A stretch of 64,000 nt of DNA, taken from contig CAVWCU010000001.1 in assembly GCA_963753585.1 (NCBI GenBank), positions 124,001 through 188,000 on the forward strand. The letters are read 5' to 3'. Position numbers and translations under genes: made by a program. The notes below the pieces were generated by a model that worked only from the letters and a program-made list of their open reading frames with translations, ran no database searches and was not told where the DNA came from. The DNA comes from VRUE01 sp963753585. Lineage in GTDB: Bacteria > Actinomycetota > Thermoleophilia > Solirubrobacterales > 70-9. Positions 41,952 to 49,983 of the stretch are shown here, one piece after another; positions within the stretch are counted from its first letter, which is position 1, and each line of letters starts with the position of its first letter.

Positions 41952-41962
41952 CGTCCCCGAGG

Positions 41963-42739
<777 letters not shown>

Positions 42740-42769
42740 TCCGTTTCTGGGTTTTGGAAGGTCTGCCCG

Positions 42770-43246
42770 TCAGGCTGCCGTGCCGACCGGGGCCCGGCGC
42801 TCGCCGGTGGTGCCGGGGCCGGCGAACTCCACCAGCTCGGCCAGCGTGGTGCCCGAGAGGGCTTTGGTGACGCCGCCCTGCACGCGCGTCCAGAGCAGCT
42901 TCGTCGCGCAGGCGCGGTCGCCGTCGTCCTCGTGCGAGCAGAGCACTTTGCCGTCGGGCGAGTCGTGGAAGCACTCCATCGGGGCTATCTGCCCTTCCAG
43001 CGCCTCGACGACCGCGTCCATCGTGATTTCCTCCGCCGGCTTGGCCAGGCGGTAGCCGCCGTGCGCGCCCCGGGTCGAGGTGACGAGATCCGCCTTGCGC
43101 AGTTTCGCCACCAGGTGCTCGAGGTAGGAGAGCGGCAGCCGCTCGGCCTCGGCGACGGCGCTGAGCGAGATCGGCATCGAGCCGGGCTGGCGGCCCAGCT
43201 CGACCATCAGGCGGACGCCGTACTCGGCTTTGGTAGAGAACAACAT
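42770..43246 (-). CDS. Rrf2-family regulator of the suf genes
   Basis: A 158-residue winged-helix regulator of the IscR type. MLFSTKAEYGVRLMVEL and VRGAHGGYRLAK-like STRGAHGGYRLAKPAEEIT are the Rrf2 hallmarks. Cysteines at MECF, VLCSHEDDGDRACATK give the three ligands of a possible 2Fe-2S cluster, so it likely senses Fe-S status and controls the suf operon that follows it. The promoter upstream holds ACCTAAATCC (43250-43259), read on its own strand as GGATTTAGGT; a near copy (GGATTTAAGGT) lies in the moeZ promoter. This is a candidate operator, by inference. Confidence 0.9.
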   Translation of the reverse strand: MLFSTKAEYGVRLMVELGRQPGSMPISLSAVAEAERLPLSYLEHLVAKLRKADLVTSTRGAHGGYRLAKPAEEITMDAVVEALEGQIAPMECFHDSPDGKVLCSHEDDGDRACATKLLWTRVQGGVTKALSGTTLAELVEFAGPGTTGERRAPVGTAA

Positions 43247-43296
43247 GGGACCTAAATCCTACTGAAGCGGTCGGTTATACCGCTGTGCCGCGCGAC

Positions 43297-43929
43297 TCAG
43301 GGCTCGATCAGGCCGCGGCGGATCGCGTAGCGCACCAGCTCGACCCGGTCGCGCATGCCGAGCTTGCGCATCGCGTTGGCGCGGTGGTTCTCGACCGTCT
43401 TCTCGGAGAGGTGCAGGATCTCTGCGATCTGCTTCGTCGTGTTCGCCTCGGCGACGAGCTTGACGATCTCCTCCTCGCGCGGGGTCAGCTCCTCCTCGCC
43501 GCTGGAGCCGCGCTCGAGCACGTCCTTGATCAGCGTCCGCTGCGCCTCGGGGGTGAGGAACGGCTCGCCGCGCTCGACCGCCCGGATCGCCGCCAGCAGG
43601 TCGGTGTCGGCCTGTGCCTTCAGCACGTAGCCGGAGGCTCCGGCCTTGAGCGCCTCGAAGAGGTAGCGCTCGTCGTCGTGCATGGAGAGGATCAGCACCG
43701 AGACGTCTGGTGCCTGGAGCTTGATCTCGCGCGTCGCCTGCAGGCCGGTCAGCTTCGGCATCTTCACGTCGAGGATCGCCAGGTCGGGACGCTCGCGCAG
43801 CGCAAGGTCGCGCGCCTCGGCGCCGTCGGCGGCCTCCGCCACCACCTCGATGTCGGCCTGCCGCTCCAGCAGCAGCCGAATTCCGGAACGGACGATGCCG
43901 TGGTCGTCTGCGATCAGCACGCGCAACAT
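43297..43929 (-). CDS. NarL/LuxR-family response regulator
   Basis: A 210-residue two-component response regulator. The receiver domain has the acidic pocket DDHG, the phospho-acceptor aspartate in LAILDVKMPKL and the lysine in YVLKAQ. The C-terminal LuxR-type helix-turn-helix is TPREEEIVKLVAEANTTKQIAEILHLSEKTVENH. Its likely partner is the histidine kinase at 44891, on the same strand but separated by a gene on the other strand. Targets are unknown. Confidence 0.93.
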   Translation of the reverse strand: MLRVLIADDHGIVRSGIRLLLERQADIEVVAEAADGAEARDLALRERPDLAILDVKMPKLTGLQATREIKLQAPDVSVLILSMHDDERYLFEALKAGASGYVLKAQADTDLLAAIRAVERGEPFLTPEAQRTLIKDVLERGSSGEEELTPREEEIVKLVAEANTTKQIAEILHLSEKTVENHRANAMRKLGMRDRVELVRYAIRRGLIEP

Positions 43930-43988
43930 CGGCTCAGTCTGTCAGCCGAAAGGGGGAGAGTTTCACGCTTGGCGACTTACCCTCCGCA

Positions 43989-44894
43989 ATGGAGCGGAAA
44001 GTCGCCAAGCCCGACCTGCAAGTCGCGAAGATCGCCGCGAAGCAGCACGGTGTCCTGTCGGTTCGGCAGCTGCGCCGCTGCGGGTTGAGCGAAGCGGCGA
44101 TACGCCGCCGGCTTGCCGCGGGCCGGCTGCATCGGCTGCATCGAGGTGTGTACGCCGTGGGTCACGTCGCCTTGGCGCCGCAGGGCCGGCTTTTGGGGGC
44201 TGTGCTGGCCGTGGGCTGCGGCCCCCACGATGGAGGAGCCGTGCTCGCGCACTGGGGAGCGGCGGCAAGTCATCGGAGCGCGGCGTTCCTTTGGGAGCTG
44301 GTCTCCGACGCGGAGGGTGCTTGCCACGTCATCGTCTCCGGCGACGCCGGTCGTATGGCGAGGACCGGTGTCTATGTGCACCGATCGGTCACGCTGCTGC
44401 CGGCGGAGGTAACTCTCCGCCACGGTGTTCCGGTGACGACTCCGGCGCGAACGATCGCCGACCTGCGTCTGGCGGCTCGGGCGCGTCTGCCTGGCGAGGT
44501 TCCCCCGCGCGAGCTGCGCCGCGCGATCCGGCAGGCGAACGTGCTCGGTCTGCCGCTCGACGAGGCGGACGCAAGGGATCACACTCGTAGCGATCTAGAG
44601 GGGGCTTTCCTGTCGCTCTGTCGCAGGCACCGCCTGCCTCGGCCCGAGGTCAACGCTCGCATCGGCACTCACCTGGTCGATTTTCTCTGGCGCGATCGTC
44701 ACCTGGTCGTCGAAACCGACGGCTACCGCTTCCACCGTGGCTTGACGGCATTTCGCGACGACCGTGCCCGGGGAGTCGAGCTGGCGAGTCGCGGCTACGA
44801 GGTGGTACGGCTTTCCGAAGAGCAGCTCGATGACCCGAAACAGGTGGCGAAGATGCTCGCCACGAAACTTGGCTGTCGGGTTCCATCCCGCTAA
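43989..44894 (+). CDS. AbiEi-type antitoxin domain fused to a DUF559 nuclease-like domain
   Basis: A 301-residue protein with an N-terminal winged helix of the AbiEi antitoxin type (IAAKQHGVLSVRQLRRCGLSEAAIRRRLAAGRLHRLHRGVYAVG) and a C-terminal DUF559 domain related to very short patch repair endonucleases (HLVDFLWRDRHLVVETDGYRFH ... RDDRARGVELASRGYEVVRL). The DUF559 catalytic aspartate and glutamate are in DFLW and VVETDG. No AbiEii toxin is adjacent, so its role as antitoxin is uncertain; stand-alone copies are common in actinobacteria. Opposite in orientation to the kinase and regulator that flank it, and its stop overlaps the kinase stop by 4 bp, as if inserted between them. Confidence 0.87.
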   Translation: MERKVAKPDLQVAKIAAKQHGVLSVRQLRRCGLSEAAIRRRLAAGRLHRLHRGVYAVGHVALAPQGRLLGAVLAVGCGPHDGGAVLAHWGAAASHRSAAFLWELVSDAEGACHVIVSGDAGRMARTGVYVHRSVTLLPAEVTLRHGVPVTTPARTIADLRLAARARLPGEVPPRELRRAIRQANVLGLPLDEADARDHTRSDLEGAFLSLCRRHRLPRPEVNARIGTHLVDFLWRDRHLVVETDGYRFHRGLTAFRDDRARGVELASRGYEVVRLSEEQLDDPKQVAKMLATKLGCRVPSR

Positions 44895-45751
44895 CCCGGG
44901 ACGGTGAGGCGGACGGTGGTGCCGCGACCGGGGCGCGACTCGATCGTCAGCTCGCCGCCGATCAGCAGCGCCCGCTCCCGCATCCCCCCGATCCCCAGGC
45001 CGCCCTCGGACTCGTCGAAGGCGAAGCCGCACCCGTCGTCGGCGACCTCGAGCGCCACGCCGCCGTCCTCGCGACGCCGCAGCAGCACAGAGATCCGCTC
45101 GGCGCCGCTGTGGCGGGCGGCATTGGAGAGGGCCTCCTGCGCCACCCGGTAGACGACCAGCTGGGCGTCGTCGGCGAGGTCGGCGAAGTCGCCCTCCGCC
45201 GCGAACTCGGCCTCGATCTCGCCGCGCGCGAGCTGCTCGACCTGTCCCGCCGTCGCGGCCGCGAGGCCGAGGTCGTCGAGCGCGGTGGGCCGCAGCTGAC
45301 GTGCGAGCGAGAGCAGCTCGCGCATCGCCTGATTGGCCAGGGCCTTGGTCTGCGCCAGTTCCCCCTCGAGCTCGGGCGGGGCTGAGGCCCGTGCCGCCTC
45401 CAGCCGCAGCAGCAGCCCGGTCAGCGACTGGTTGACCTCGTCGTGCAGGTCGCGGGCGACCCGTGCCCGCTCCTCCTCCTGCGCCTGCAGGGCGGCGCTT
45501 CCGGCGCGGCGCCGCTCGGCCTCCAGCCGCTCCATCATCCGCAGGAAGGCAAGCTCGATCCGCTCGACCTCCTCGGTCTCGCCGACCCCGTCGATCGAGC
45601 GGGGGAGGACTGGGCCTGGCCGGCTCAGGTCGACCTTCTCCATCTCCTCGATTAGGCGCTCCAGGGGCGCGAGGCGGCGGCGCACGACGAGCAGGCGGAC
45701 CGCGAGCGTCGCAGTCACAGTCGTCAGCGCGACGATGACCAGGGTCGTCAC
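44891..45751 (-). CDS. Sensor histidine kinase (HisKA_3 type)
   Basis: A 286-residue membrane-bound histidine kinase. One N-terminal membrane helix (LVIVALTTVTATLAVRLLVV) leads into a HAMP-like linker, then the dimerisation domain with the phospho-histidine in RVARDLHDEVNQSL and the HATPase with VAQEALSNAARHS, DDGCGF and GGLGIGGMRERA. There is almost no extracellular sensor, so it may sense at the membrane or through a partner. The GTG 45751 is used because the longer reading is not protein-like. It pairs logically with the response regulator at 43297. Confidence 0.88.
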   Translation of the reverse strand: MTTLVIVALTTVTATLAVRLLVVRRRLAPLERLIEEMEKVDLSRPGPVLPRSIDGVGETEEVERIELAFLRMMERLEAERRRAGSAALQAQEEERARVARDLHDEVNQSLTGLLLRLEAARASAPPELEGELAQTKALANQAMRELLSLARQLRPTALDDLGLAAATAGQVEQLARGEIEAEFAAEGDFADLADDAQLVVYRVAQEALSNAARHSGAERISVLLRRREDGGVALEVADDGCGFAFDESEGGLGIGGMRERALLIGGELTIESRPGRGTTVRLTVPG

Positions 45752-45760
45752 AGGGCGAGA

Positions 45761-45778
45761 ATAGGGGTTGACCCCTAT
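45761..45778. promoter_or_regulatory. Palindrome in the histidine kinase/htpX divergent region
   Basis: ATAGGGGT-TG-ACCCCTAT is a perfect 8+8 bp inverted repeat in the 89-bp gap between the two divergent starts, overlapping a TTGACC hexamer (45768-45773). It is well placed as an operator for either gene; the adjacent response regulator is one candidate binder. Confidence 0.45.
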
Positions 45779-45840
45779 GGCCCTATCGCCGGGTCGAGTC
45801 CATACTTCGAGGTCCAACCGACCCGAGGAGCTATCACGCG

Positions 45841-46701
45841 ATGACCACCACCAAGCAGTCCACCTGGGGCGCGACCCTGCGCACGACGATCCTCCTGGCA
45901 TCCCTCTCCGGGCTGCTGGTCGTCATCGGCGCCCTGATCGGCGGGCCCAGCACGGCAGGCCTCTTCCTCGGGATCGCGCTGCTGATCAACCTCGGCTCTT
46001 ACTTCTTCAGCGACAAGCTGGCGCTGAAAATGAGCGGCGCCAAGCCGATCGAGGAGTCCGAGGCGCCGCGGCTCTATCAGATCGTTCGCGAACTGACCAC
46101 GCGTGCCGGCCTGCCGATGCCGCGCCTCTACATGATTCCCCAGGAGCAGCCCAACGCCTTCGCGACCGGGCGCAACCCCAAGCACTCCGCGGTTGCGGTC
46201 ACGCAGGGGATCACCAAACTCCTCTCCGAGGACGAGCTACGCGGCGTCTTGGCCCACGAGCTCGCCCACATCCAGCACCGCGACATCCTGATCCAGTCGG
46301 TCGCCTCGGCGATCGGCGCCGCGATCACCTACCTCGCCTACATGCTGATGTGGTTCGGCAACGACGACGAGTCCCCACTCAGCCTCGTCGCCTCGCTCGC
46401 CCTGGTGATACTGGCGCCGATCGCGGCGAGCATCATCCAGCTCTCGATCTCGCGCCAGCGCGAGTACGCGGCCGACGCCGGCGGGGCTGAGATCTGCGGC
46501 AATCCGGAGTCCCTCGCCAGCGCCCTGTTGCGTCTCGAGCAGGGGGCGGCCGCGATCCCGATGCGGGTCAACCAAGCCGCGGAGCCGCTCTACATCGTCA
46601 AGCCCTTCTCCGGCAAGGGCATCGCGGGGCTCTTCTCGACCCACCCCCCGATCGAGGAGCGGGTGAAAAGGCTTCGCCAGATGCGCCCCAGCCTCGGCTG
46701 A
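45841..46701 (+). CDS. htpX: Zinc metalloprotease HtpX
   Basis: Membrane-bound quality-control protease of the M48 family, 286 residues. Two N-terminal membrane helices (TTILLASLSGLLVVIGALI, AGLFLGIALLINLGSYFF) precede the HExxH zinc motif VLAHELAHIQHRD, two more helices follow, and the third ligand glutamate lies in QREYAADAGGAEI. NPKHSAVAVTQG is the conserved substrate-strand region. The active site faces the cytosol. The palindrome 60 bp upstream suggests regulation; htpX is often stress-induced. Confidence 0.94.
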   Translation: MTTTKQSTWGATLRTTILLASLSGLLVVIGALIGGPSTAGLFLGIALLINLGSYFFSDKLALKMSGAKPIEESEAPRLYQIVRELTTRAGLPMPRLYMIPQEQPNAFATGRNPKHSAVAVTQGITKLLSEDELRGVLAHELAHIQHRDILIQSVASAIGAAITYLAYMLMWFGNDDESPLSLVASLALVILAPIAASIIQLSISRQREYAADAGGAEICGNPESLASALLRLEQGAAAIPMRVNQAAEPLYIVKPFSGKGIAGLFSTHPPIEERVKRLRQMRPSLG

Positions 46702-46761
46702 GCTCGCCCGTCGCCGACTTCGTCAACCGGCCCCGCTCCAGGGGCCGGCTTTCGTCGGCTC

Positions 46762-46778
46762 GCTATACTTTTTGAAGT
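46762..46778 (+). promoter_or_regulatory. 17-bp shared motif, copy before moeZ
   Basis: GCTATACTTTTTGAAGT is identical, base for base, to the motif at 48365-48381 before cysM. It includes a TATACT hexamer that could be a -10 element and an ACTT-TTTG-AAGT dyad; here the dyad extends to TACTT/AAGTA. No good -35 sequence accompanies either copy, which would fit an activator-dependent promoter. Confidence 0.65.
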
Positions 46779-46813
46779 AAAGCCTGATCGGATTTAAGGT
46801 ATTTAGGAGAGGC

Positions 46814-47974
46814 ATGGCGACAGAGGCGCAGACAAAGCACCAGGTCGAGGAGATCGAGCCCTTCGAGGCTGCGCAGGAGATCGAGGGCGGCGACGTCGTC
46901 CTGATCGACACGCGCGAGCCGCACGAGTTCCAGGAGGCCCGGATCGAGGGCGGCGAGCTCGTCCCGCCTGGTCTGCTCCGCGACGAAATCGCCACCGCCG
47001 CTCCGGACCGCTCCGCGCGCACGATCCTCTATTGCCGCAGCGGCAACCGCTCCTACAAGGCGGCCGAGCAGATGGAAGCGCTCGGCTACACCGACGTCGC
47101 CTCGATGGCCGGCGGCATCCTCCTCTGGCAGGAGCAGGGGCTGCCCGTGGTCGCGACCGAGGGAATGAGCGCCGAGCAGCGCGACCGCTACTCCCGCCAC
47201 ACGCTGCTGCCCGAGGTCGGGGTCGAGGGCCAGCTGAAGATGCTGAACGCCAAGGTGCTGCTGCTCGGCGCCGGCGGTCTCGGCGCGCCGACGGCGCTCT
47301 ACCTGGCGGCCGCCGGCATCGGCACGATCGGGCTCGTCGACGACGACGTGGTCGACGCCTCCAACCTGCAGCGCCAGGTGATCCACAGCACCGAGCGGAT
47401 CGGCACGCCGAAGACCGAGTCGGCGCGGCTGACGATCGAGGCGCTCAACCCCGACGTGAAGGTGATCGAGCACCGCATGCGCCTCGACGCCTCCAACATC
47501 CTCGGGATCATCGAGGACTACGACGTGATCGTCGACGGGGCCGACAACTTCCCCACCCGCTACCTGCTCAACGACGCCTCGGTGCGGCTGCGCAAGCCGG
47601 TGGTCTCGGCCTCGATCCTCAGCTTCGACGGGCAGATCTCGACCTTCGTCCCCTACGAGGGGCCCTGCTACCGCTGCCTCTACCCGACTCCGCCGCCGGC
47701 CGAGCTGGCGCCGAGCTGCTCCGCCAACGGGGTGCTCGGGGTGATGGCGGGGACGATGGGAACGCTCCAGGCAAACGAGGTGCTGAAGCTCGTGATCGGC
47801 ATCGGCGAGCCGCTCGTCGGTCGCCTGCTCCTCTACGAGGCCCTCGGCACCCGCTTCACCGAGCTCAAGGTGCGGCGCGACCCCGAGTGCCCGATCTGCG
47901 GCCCCGACGCGGCCGAGATCCCCGAGTCCGAGATGGGCCGGTTTCCCGACTACGACGCTTTCTGCGCCGGCTAG
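46814..47974 (+). CDS. moeZ: MoeZ-like adenylyltransferase/sulphurtransferase with N-terminal rhodanese
   Basis: Activates the C-terminus of a ubiquitin-like carrier (here probably CysO) by adenylation and then sulphur transfer. The 386-residue protein has a rhodanese domain first (about residues 10-115, active cysteine in ILYCRSGNRS) and a ThiF/MoeB domain second (about 120-375: LLLGAGGLGAPTALYLA, SNLQRQVIHS, zinc cysteines in CYRCLYP and CPICGPD, loop cysteine in APSCSANG). In mycobacterial MoeZ the rhodanese is C-terminal, so the order is reversed. It is 19 bp upstream of cysO, in line with the role. Confidence 0.9.
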   Translation: MATEAQTKHQVEEIEPFEAAQEIEGGDVVLIDTREPHEFQEARIEGGELVPPGLLRDEIATAAPDRSARTILYCRSGNRSYKAAEQMEALGYTDVASMAGGILLWQEQGLPVVATEGMSAEQRDRYSRHTLLPEVGVEGQLKMLNAKVLLLGAGGLGAPTALYLAAAGIGTIGLVDDDVVDASNLQRQVIHSTERIGTPKTESARLTIEALNPDVKVIEHRMRLDASNILGIIEDYDVIVDGADNFPTRYLLNDASVRLRKPVVSASILSFDGQISTFVPYEGPCYRCLYPTPPPAELAPSCSANGVLGVMAGTMGTLQANEVLKLVIGIGEPLVGRLLLYEALGTRFTELKVRRDPECPICGPDAAEIPESEMGRFPDYDAFCAG

Positions 47975-47993
47975 CCGGTAGCTTTCCTGCTCG

Positions 47994-48266
47994 ATGGCGA
48001 CGGTTCGCATCCCCAAGGTCCTGCAGGCGCAGACGGGTGGCCAGCCCGAGGTCGAGGCCGCCGGCTCCAACGTGGGCGAGGTGCTGAGGGCCCTCACGGC
48101 CGCGCACCCCGACACCGGCGCGCAGCTCTTCGGCGAAGAGGGTGAGCTCAACCGCTACGTCAACGTCTACCTCAACGACGAGGACGTGCGGGTCCTCAAC
48201 GGCCTCGACACAGCCGTGTCCGACGGCGACACGGTCGTCATCCTGCCGGCGATGGCCGGCGGCTGA
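47994..48266 (+). CDS. cysO: Sulphur-carrier protein CysO (ThiS/MoaD family)
   Basis: Ubiquitin-like sulphur carrier of 90 residues ending in MAGG; the terminal Gly-Gly is thiocarboxylated by the MoeZ-like enzyme and donates sulphur to O-phosphoserine on CysM. The beta-grasp pattern includes VRIPKVLQAQTGG, NVGEVLRALTA, YVNVYLNDEDVRVLNGLDT and DGDTVVILPAMAGG. In mycobacteria CysO is linked to CysM and Mec exactly as here. The gene is 19 bp behind moeZ and is followed by the 62-bp repeat and then cysM. Confidence 0.92.
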   Translation: MATVRIPKVLQAQTGGQPEVEAAGSNVGEVLRALTAAHPDTGAQLFGEEGELNRYVNVYLNDEDVRVLNGLDTAVSDGDTVVILPAMAGG

Positions 48267-48279
48267 GACGGCTGCAAAC

Positions 48280-48341
48280 CGGCGTCCTCGGTCGCTCGCG
48301 TGCAGAGCACGCCACGCTCCCTGCGTCCTGGGCAGACTTGG
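48280..48341 (+). repeat. 62-bp dispersed repeat, copy B
   Basis: Same length and layout as the copies at 17541 and 50763, starting 13 bp after the cysO stop. It is the most divergent copy, with most differences near its right end. It lies between cysO and the cysM promoter, so it probably separates the two transcription units. Confidence 0.8.
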
Positions 48342-48364
48342 TTTTCGCCGTCCCAGAAAGCCTG

Positions 48365-48381
48365 GCTATACTTTTTGAAGT
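48365..48381 (+). promoter_or_regulatory. 17-bp shared motif, copy before cysM
   Basis: GCTATACTTTTTGAAGT is identical to the copy before moeZ. If TATACT (48367-48372) is the -10 element, transcription starts near 48379, only about 4 bp before the cysM ATG, so the message would be almost leaderless. A GTG at 48380 directly precedes the ATG. Confidence 0.65.
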
Positions 48382-48382
48382 G

Positions 48383-49342
48383 ATGGGAGAGCTACTAAAT
48401 CGACCATGCGGCGGACGGTTTGGAAATATTGTCGAGTCGATCGGCAACACGCCGCTCGTAGAGCTGCCGCGGATCTCTCCCAATCCCGACGTCCGCATCT
48501 ACGCCAAGCTCGAGGGCCACAACCCGACCGGCTCGGTCAAGGACCGCGTCGCCAAGTCGATGATCGAGGCGGCCGAGGCCGAGGGCGCGATCGAGCCGGG
48601 ACAGACGATCCTCGAGCCGACCTCGGGCAACACCGGCATCTCGCTGGCGATGATCTGTCGCCGCAAGGGCTACCCGCTCAAGGTCGTGATGCCCGACAAC
48701 GTCACCGCGGAGCGCACCCAGCTACTCGAGATGTACGGCGCGGAGATCGTCTACTCCGAAGGCGCCAAGGGCTCCAACGGCGCGGTCGAGGTGGCTCTGG
48801 AGATGGCCGAGGCCCCCCAGTACTTCATGCCCTACCAGTACGGCAACGAGGCCAACCCGCTCGCCCACTACAACGGCACGGCGGTGGAGATCCTCGACGA
48901 GCTCGACGAGGTGACGGCCTTCGTCGGCGGCCTCGGCACCGGCGGCACCCTGATGGGCAATGGGCGCCGGCTGAAGGAGGCGAACCCCGAGACGTTGATC
49001 GTCGCCGCCGAGCCGATGCAGGGCGAGATGGTCCACGGCCTGCGCTCGCTGGACGACGGCTTCATCCCGCCGATCATCGACATCACCCTGCTCGACCGCA
49101 AGATCATGGTCTCCAACCGCGACGCGGTCGTCTGGACAAGGAAGCTGCTCGACGAGGAGGGCGTCTTCGCCGGCGTCTCCTCCGGCGCCATCGCCGCGAT
49201 CGCCGTCCGCATCGCCGGCGAGCTCGAGGGCGGCAACGTCGTCTTCCTCATCCCCGACGACGGCTGGAAGTACCTCTCCTCCGGCGTCTACACCAAGCCG
49301 ATCGAGGAGATCGAGAACCTGGATTCCACCGTTTGGTGGTAG
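48383..49342 (+). CDS. cysM: CysO-dependent cysteine synthase CysM
   Basis: PLP enzyme that transfers sulphur from CysO thiocarboxylate to O-phosphoserine, forming CysO-cysteine. It is a fold-type II enzyme with the PLP lysine in PTGSVKDRVA, EPTSGNTGISLA, and GLGTGGTLMG. The C-terminal STVWW matches the ending of mycobacterial CysM. The neighbours cysO and mec favour CysM over an ordinary O-acetylserine sulphhydrylase. The start is ATG 48383 (319 residues), which would be nearly leaderless; upstream starts lie before the likely transcription start. Confidence 0.91.
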   Translation: MGELLNRPCGGRFGNIVESIGNTPLVELPRISPNPDVRIYAKLEGHNPTGSVKDRVAKSMIEAAEAEGAIEPGQTILEPTSGNTGISLAMICRRKGYPLKVVMPDNVTAERTQLLEMYGAEIVYSEGAKGSNGAVEVALEMAEAPQYFMPYQYGNEANPLAHYNGTAVEILDELDEVTAFVGGLGTGGTLMGNGRRLKEANPETLIVAAEPMQGEMVHGLRSLDDGFIPPIIDITLLDRKIMVSNRDAVVWTRKLLDEEGVFAGVSSGAIAAIAVRIAGELEGGNVVFLIPDDGWKYLSSGVYTKPIEEIENLDSTVWW

Positions 49343-49364
49343 CTGCCTCGTCTCACCCCAGCCG

Positions 49365-49763
49365 ATGCGAATTGCCAAAAGCCTGATCGACGAGATGGTC
49401 GCGCACGCGCTCGAGGATCTGCCGAACGAGTGCTGCGGGATGGTCGGCGGCAGCGACGGCGAGGCTGGCGTCGTGATTCCGGTGGCGAATGCCGCGGCGA
49501 GCCCGCTGCGCTTCGAGATGGACCCGCAGGGCCAGTACGACGCCCTGATGGCGATCGAACGCGACGGCAAGGAGCTGCTCGCGATCTACCACTCGCACAC
49601 CAAGAGCGCCGCCTATCCCTCCCAGACCGACGTCAACCAGGCGGTCAGCTGGCCCGATGCGATCTGGGTGATCGTCTCGCTCGAGGATGCCGAGGCCCCC
49701 GACGTCAAGGGCTACTGGCTCAAAGACCTGAAGATCGCCGATGCCGAGCTCGTCGTCGAGTAG
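49365..49763 (+). CDS. mec: Mec-type JAMM metallopeptidase
   Basis: Releases cysteine from the CysO-cysteine adduct. The 132-residue JAB1/MPN-type (JAMM) zinc peptidase shows the catalytic glutamate early in LPNECCGMV and the metal motif YHSHTKSAAYPSQTDV (HxHx7SxxD). The two adjacent cysteines in ECCG are a family feature. It completes the CysO pathway in this cluster, 22 bp after cysM, and overlaps the DUF2007 gene by 23 bp. Confidence 0.92.
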   Translation: MRIAKSLIDEMVAHALEDLPNECCGMVGGSDGEAGVVIPVANAAASPLRFEMDPQGQYDALMAIERDGKELLAIYHSHTKSAAYPSQTDVNQAVSWPDAIWVIVSLEDAEAPDVKGYWLKDLKIADAELVVE

Positions 49764-49983
49764 CGGCGGGCGCCTGGTCAAGGTCGCCTACGGCCAGACC
49801 GAGATGGAGGCGGAGATGATCCAGGGACTCCTCTCCGAGCATGGGATTCCAAGCATGCTCAAGCGCGCCCCGGGCTTCGACAATCCCGACTTTCTCGCGG
49901 CGGGGCCCCATCTGGTGCTGGTGTCAGAGGCGGCAGCCGAGGAAGCCCGAGAAGTGCTCGAGGGCGCCCCGGGGTCAGACTAG
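49741..49983 (+). CDS. DUF2007-like small protein
   Basis: An 80-residue protein resembling the DUF2007 putative signal-transduction family: LVKVAYGQTEMEAEMIQGLL, HGIPSMLKRAPGFDNPDF, then HLVLVSEAAAEEAREVL. These proteins have an ACT-like small fold whose function is not known. ATG 49741 overlaps mec by 23 bp, so it is translated with the cysteine cluster. Its stop overlaps that of the converging gene at 49980 by 4 bp. Confidence 0.75.
   Translation: MPSSSSSSGGRLVKVAYGQTEMEAEMIQGLLSEHGIPSMLKRAPGFDNPDFLAAGPHLVLVSEAAAEEAREVLEGAPGSD

Noticed and set aside
49741..49983. DUF2007 gene as an artefact of the mec overlap
   Set aside because: Its residues follow the family pattern through its length, so it was kept despite the 23-bp overlap.
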